Assembly: GCF_900169785.1 (NCBI RefSeq)
Contig: NZ_FWER01000010.1
Span: forward strand, 62,001 to 126,000
Reading direction: 5' to 3'
Source: Rhizobium sullae
Lineage (GTDB): Bacteria > Pseudomonadota > Alphaproteobacteria > Rhizobiales > Rhizobiaceae
DNA length: 64,000 nt
The position numbers and the translations under genes were made by a program. Below the pieces are notes generated by a model. The model made no database searches and was not told the DNA's origin. It saw only the letters and a program-made list of their open reading frames with translations. This document shows, piece by piece, positions 62,190 through 64,000 of this stretch (position 1 is the stretch's first letter; each line of letters begins with the position of its first letter).

Positions 62190-62935
62190 TGTGCATTATC
62201 CTTTTGCCGCGCCGCCTTGATCAGCGCCAAGGCTTCCTTGGGGTCGATACGCCCATCATACAGCGCGCGGCCGGAGATGGCACCTTCCAGCTTGCGGGCG
62301 TCGGGCTGCAGCATGCGCTTCACATCCCGGATCGAAGCGAGCCCGCCCGAGGCGATCACCGGGATCGAAACGGCATCGGCAAGCTCCAGCGTCGAGGCCC
62401 AGTTGATGCCGGTCAGGATCCCGTCGCGATCGATATCCGTGTAGATGATCGCCGCGACGCCGGCACCTTCGAATTTCCTGGCAAGTTCGATGACGCCAAG
62501 CTCGGACGCTTCCGCCCAACCTTCGACGGCAACCTTACCGCCTTTCGCATCGATACCAACGGCAACGCGGCCGGGAAACTGCTTGCAGGCTTCGATAACG
62601 AGCGCCGGATCGCGAACGGCGATCGTGCCGAGGATCACGCGGGTCAGGCCACGTACCAGCCAGCTTTCGATATGGGCAAGCGTCCGTATGCCTCCACCGA
62701 GCTGCATCGGGTTCGTCGTTGCCTTGAGGATTGCATCGACAGCGGCTCCATTGACGCTCTCGCCAGCAAAGGCACCGTTGAGGTCAACGACATGAAGCCA
62801 TTCGAAGCCCTGATCCTCGAAGGTTTTCGCCTGTGCGGCAGGGTCGGGGTTGTAGACCGTTGCCTGCTCCATGTCGCCGAGCTTCAGGCGAACGCAGTGG
62901 CCGTCCTTCAGGTCAATGGCGGGAAATAGTATCAT
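62186..62935 (-). CDS. hisA: ProFAR isomerase HisA
   Basis: A 249-residue barrel that isomerises ProFAR to PRFAR. It begins [15 protein letters not shown] with the catalytic aspartate near residue 8, and [16 protein letters not shown] carries the second (about 130); [14 protein letters not shown] is the phosphate-binding loop. It lies 29 bases downstream of hisH and overlaps hisF by 4 bases. Similar fold to HisF, but the residues here fit HisA. Confidence 0.97.
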   Translation of the reverse strand: MILFPAIDLKDGHCVRLKLGDMEQATVYNPDPAAQAKTFEDQGFEWLHVVDLNGAFAGESVNGAAVDAILKATTNPMQLGGGIRTLAHIESWLVRGLTRVILGTIAVRDPALVIEACKQFPGRVAVGIDAKGGKVAVEGWAEASELGVIELARKFEGAGVAAIIYTDIDRDGILTGINWASTLELADAVSIPVIASGGLASIRDVKRMLQPDARKLEGAISGRALYDGRIDPKEALALIKAARQKDNAQ

Positions 62936-62964
62936 GTGATTCAGTCCTTGCAGGTTGCGCGAGC

Positions 62965-63615
62965 CTAAGGCTTCCAGCGCAGGAAATTGGTGATCAGGGC
63001 AAGACCAAGCTTCTGGCTTTTTTCCGGATGGAATTGCGAACCGGCCATATTGTCGCGTCCGACGAAGGCCGTCATCGGCCCGCCATACTCTGTCGTCGCA
63101 ATGACGTCACCGGCGTTCCTAGCGGCCAAATGGTAGGAATGCACAAAATAGGCATGCAGACCACCAGGCCCTGTCGGAATGCCTTCGAAGAGCGGATGCG
63201 GATGCTTGAGGTCGAGCGTGTTCCAGCCGATCTGCGGTATCTTGAGATCGGGATCGTTGGGGTTCATTTCGACGACGTCGCCAGGAATCCAGCCAAAACC
63301 TCGCGTCACCGTCTTTTCGAGGCCGCGTGACGACATCAGTTGCATACCAACACAGATGCCGAGGAAGGGCCGAGCCTTCCTTTCGACCGCTTCGATCAGC
63401 GCCTCGGCCAAGCCGGGAACAGCATCGAGCCCGTGGCGGCAATCGGCATAGGCACCGACACCCGGCAGAACGATGCGGTCGGCCGACGCGACATTGTCGG
63501 CCTTGTCCGTCAGGTCGATATGCGCGTCGATGCCTGCCTCGCGGGCTGCGCGCTCAAAGGCCTTTGTTGCCGAGCGCAGATTGCCCGAGCCGTAGTCGAT
63601 AATTGCGACGCGCAT
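62965..63615 (-). CDS. hisH: Imidazole glycerol phosphate synthase glutaminase subunit
   Basis: A 216-residue class I glutamine amidotransferase supplying ammonia to HisF. The nucleophile cysteine lies in [17 protein letters not shown] (about residue 88), and the His-Glu pair in [10 protein letters not shown] (about 199-201). ATG 63615 shares a base with the DUF2628 stop (TAATG), so expression is coupled. It heads the hisH-hisA-hisF-hisE-coaA part of the operon. Confidence 0.96.
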   Translation of the reverse strand: MRVAIIDYGSGNLRSATKAFERAAREAGIDAHIDLTDKADNVASADRIVLPGVGAYADCRHGLDAVPGLAEALIEAVERKARPFLGICVGMQLMSSRGLEKTVTRGFGWIPGDVVEMNPNDPDLKIPQIGWNTLDLKHPHPLFEGIPTGPGGLHAYFVHSYHLAARNAGDVIATTEYGGPMTAFVGRDNMAGSQFHPEKSQKLGLALITNFLRWKP

Positions 63616-64000
63616 TAGCGTGCTCCGTTAAACCCAAAGAGACCAAGCGAAGTCGTATTGCCATTGCGGCGGGGGGAAGGCGGATGTCGCTCCCATTCGG
63701 GCGCGGGCATGCTGTCGCCATCTGCATTGGTCTCAAAATTCGAAAAGTAGATCTCTTCTGCGGTCGCAAGCGAATCCGCGGTGATCACGGCTTCCTCGTT
63801 CCAGCCTTTGGAAGCGAGATTTCGGATCCGCAGGTTCTGGCCCTCGAAACCGGCCAGAATGCAGGTACCAATTGTGATCGCAAAACCTGCCGGCCAGAGC
63901 CCGGGCCGATCCATAAGAACACCGCCCAGGCCTTGAAGCAGGAATGCTGCAATCGCATGGAGCCAAAGCCGGTGCGCAAGAAGCCATAGCCAGGGGAAAA
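63615..64000 (-). CDS. DUF2628 membrane protein (gene runs off the right edge)
   Basis: The C-terminal 128 codons of a small membrane protein are visible; its start lies past base 64000. Two hydrophobic stretches occur, [19 protein letters not shown] and [18 protein letters not shown], followed by a conserved [20 protein letters not shown] and a hydrophilic tail. This pattern and its place before hisH match the DUF2628 proteins of rhizobial his operons (usually following hisB). Function is unknown. It overlaps hisH by one base. Confidence 0.8.
   Translation of the reverse strand, partial: FPWLWLLAHRLWLHAIAAFLLQGLGGVLMDRPGLWPAGFAITIGTCILAGFEGQNLRIRNLASKGWNEEAVITADSLATAEEIYFSNFETNADGDSMPAPEWERHPPSPRRNGNTTSLGLFGFNGAR

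Overview
The window is a gene-dense piece of a rhizobial chromosome (Alphaproteobacteria, Rhizobiaceae, most likely Rhizobium sensu stricto). The assignment rests on gene content and order: parB-parA-rsmG-mnmG-mnmE-rho-hemJ-hemE, then ppsR-maf-aroE-coaE-dnaQ-secB, then trpFBA-accD-folC, addAB, and finally HPr/EIIA/hprK-chvG-chvI-pckA and hisHAFE-coaA. A rhizobial-type flagellin, a TsaE-AmgK fusion, a TrcR (DUF1013) protein and a DivL homologue agree with it. The species cannot be fixed from the sequence alone. I see 59 protein genes (two cut by the window edges), and no tRNA, rRNA, insertion sequence, prophage or CRISPR array.

Layout. 1-6 kb: the 5' part of acs, trcR, a lone flagellin, a propionyl-CoA synthetase (prpE) and yggS. 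6-10 kb: leuS-lptE-holA. 10-23 kb: the replication-origin neighbourhood. Genes on the minus strand (parB, parA, rsmG, mnmG, mnmE, rho, hemJ, hemE) and on the plus strand (ppsR, maf, aroE, coaE, dnaQ) point away from a 403-bp gap at 18897-19299. That gap holds a perfect DnaA box, weaker boxes, GANTC sites and an AT-rich stretch, and is the probable chromosomal oriC. Three parS-type ParB sites flank it (12493, 14447, 20753), each touching a gene, and a fourth, weaker one lies at 58936. 23-34 kb: secB, fxsA, a tight operon Tim44-mltA-smr-xre, gyrB, then a nitroreductase, an FAH-family hydrolase, phaZ and small conserved genes.

34-39 kb: trpF-trpB-trpA-accD-folC, meeting trxA at a shared hairpin. 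39-53 kb (all minus): divL, tsaE-amgK, murU, addB and addA are packed with overlaps or gaps of a few to some tens of bases, with ahcY upstream of divL. 53-59 kb: chvI-chvG-hprK, then EIIA-Man and HPr, i.e. a regulatory PTS without a visible sugar permease, with pckA divergent from chvI. 59-64 kb: arfB-alkB converge on a his operon (DUF2628-hisH-hisA-hisF-hisE-coaA).

How it fits together. Most genes are housekeeping, but several belong to the alphaproteobacterial cell cycle: oriC, parS, ParA/ParB, TrcR and DivL, whose phospho-acceptor histidine is a tyrosine. ChvG/ChvI, HprK, HPr and EIIA link envelope and carbon state to gluconeogenesis (pckA). I found no clearly novel accessory system. The most useful observations are the oriC/parS architecture, DivL, tandem repeats upstream of the flagellin, CG-centred boxes upstream of pckA, and an AccD lacking its zinc-ribbon cysteines.
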